This document shows, piece by piece, positions 4,691 to 5,009 of a stretch of 5,009 bases of DNA. Position 1 is the first letter of the stretch. Each line of letters opens with the position of its first letter. Under the pieces are notes generated by a model that was not told the origin of the DNA, searched no databases, and saw only the letters and a list, made by a program, of their open reading frames with translations. Source of the stretch: CG2-30-36-39 sp964433225 (GTDB lineage: Bacteria; Patescibacteriota; Microgenomatia; UBA1400; PJMF01); contig CAYSQA010000020.1 in the NCBI GenBank assembly GCA_964433225.1, positions 1-5,009 of the forward strand. Reading direction: 5' to 3'. The translations under genes and the position numbers were made by a program.

Positions 4691-5009
4691 ATGGTTAATG
4701 TTTCAACGAAAACCGGTGATAAGGGAGAAACCTCTTTAGCCAATGGTCAAAGAGTGGCCAAAGATGACTTAGTGGTTGAATTGATTGGTACTTTGGATGA
4801 ACTAAATTCTCAACTAGGTCTAGTTAGAGCTAAATTGAACTTGGTTTTAAAAGAATCAACAGATCAAGAGTTATTGGCTCAAGAAAGAATAATTTTTTTA
4901 ATTCAAAAACAGTTATTTGTTTTGGGGGCCTATGTAGCTCAGGCTGATATTAAGCTCTCTGTTGATTTTCTCCAAAAAATAGAGCAACAATCAACTAATT
5001 TACAAGATT
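4691..5009 (+). CDS. PduO-type ATP:cob(I)alamin adenosyltransferase, N-terminal part
   Basis: Transfers the 5'-deoxyadenosyl group of ATP to cob(I)alamin, making adenosylcobalamin for B12-dependent enzymes. Visible: the N-terminal ATP-binding motif STKTGDKGETSL (5-16), then GQRVAKDD (19-26), VELIGTLDELNSQLGLVRAK (29-48) and a following amphipathic helix IIFLIQKQLFVLGAYVA, all matching the start of the family's five-helix bundle. The frame is open for 106 codons to the window edge; the usual length is about 170-190, so the C-terminal Arg/Glu active-site helix is outside. Start ATG 4691 gives the family's usual short N-terminus (MVNVSTKTGD). An in-frame ATG at 4646 would add 15 residues but precedes the candidate -10. 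No Shine-Dalgarno sequence. Divergent from pyrG with a 149-bp gap to GTG 4541. Nothing else in the window uses or makes cobalamin. Confidence 0.9.
   Translation, partial: MVNVSTKTGDKGETSLANGQRVAKDDLVVELIGTLDELNSQLGLVRAKLNLVLKESTDQELLAQERIIFLIQKQLFVLGAYVAQADIKLSVDFLQKIEQQSTNLQD

Noticed and set aside
1..5009. Alternative genetic code with TGA as Gly or Trp
   Set aside because: All five complete genes read through to TAA or TAG in the standard code with normal conserved motifs and no in-frame TGA. The lack of TGA stops in five genes is too little to suggest recoding.

Overview
The window is a low-GC bacterial chromosome segment, probably from a metagenome: ten Ns (1648-1657) mark a scaffold join. 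All the recognisable genes are housekeeping or nucleotide/cofactor genes. Short intergenic spaces, tRNAs without an encoded CCA end, few Shine-Dalgarno sequences, a strongly diverged CTP synthase and a single-domain MGMT suggest a streamlined lineage such as Patescibacteria (CPR). That placement is inference, at about even confidence. All intact genes read normally in the standard bacterial code.

Layout. Minus strand, 1-601: tRNA-Cys(GCA) followed by the N-terminal 152 codons of miaB, which runs off the left edge. MiaB modifies A37 of tRNAs such as this tRNA-Cys, so the pair may be a substrate-enzyme unit. A decayed copy of the tRNA 3' end lies between them. Plus strand, 656-1563: a one-domain O6-alkylguanine-DNA alkyltransferase with its catalytic Cys, then a 176-residue protein I do not recognise. 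Region 1564-1896 has no intact gene. It holds a bidirectional terminator, the 3' end of a second tRNA-Glu cut by the gap, two short out-of-frame peptides that may be remains of a formylglycine-generating-enzyme-type (FGE) gene, and a second, nearly symmetric terminator.

Minus strand, 4541-1897: pyrG, rplS, yraN and tRNA-Glu(TTC), read in that order and ended by the 1862-1890 terminator. rplS has its own candidate promoter and a leader stem-loop. yraN overlaps the 3' end of rplS by at least 56 bp. Divergent from pyrG, on the plus strand at 4691, starts a PduO-type cob(I)alamin adenosyltransferase that runs off the right edge.

A theme across the window is that three genes (1033+, 4541- and 4691+) have a -10-like hexamer only 6-9 bp before the best start codon and no Shine-Dalgarno sequence, which suggests leaderless mRNAs. 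The MGMT and rplS genes do have Shine-Dalgarno-like sites, so both initiation modes seem to be used. I see no defence system, CRISPR array, insertion sequence or phage gene. The observations most worth checking are the diverged PyrG, the leaderless pattern, the gap/tRNA duplication and the possible FGE remnant.
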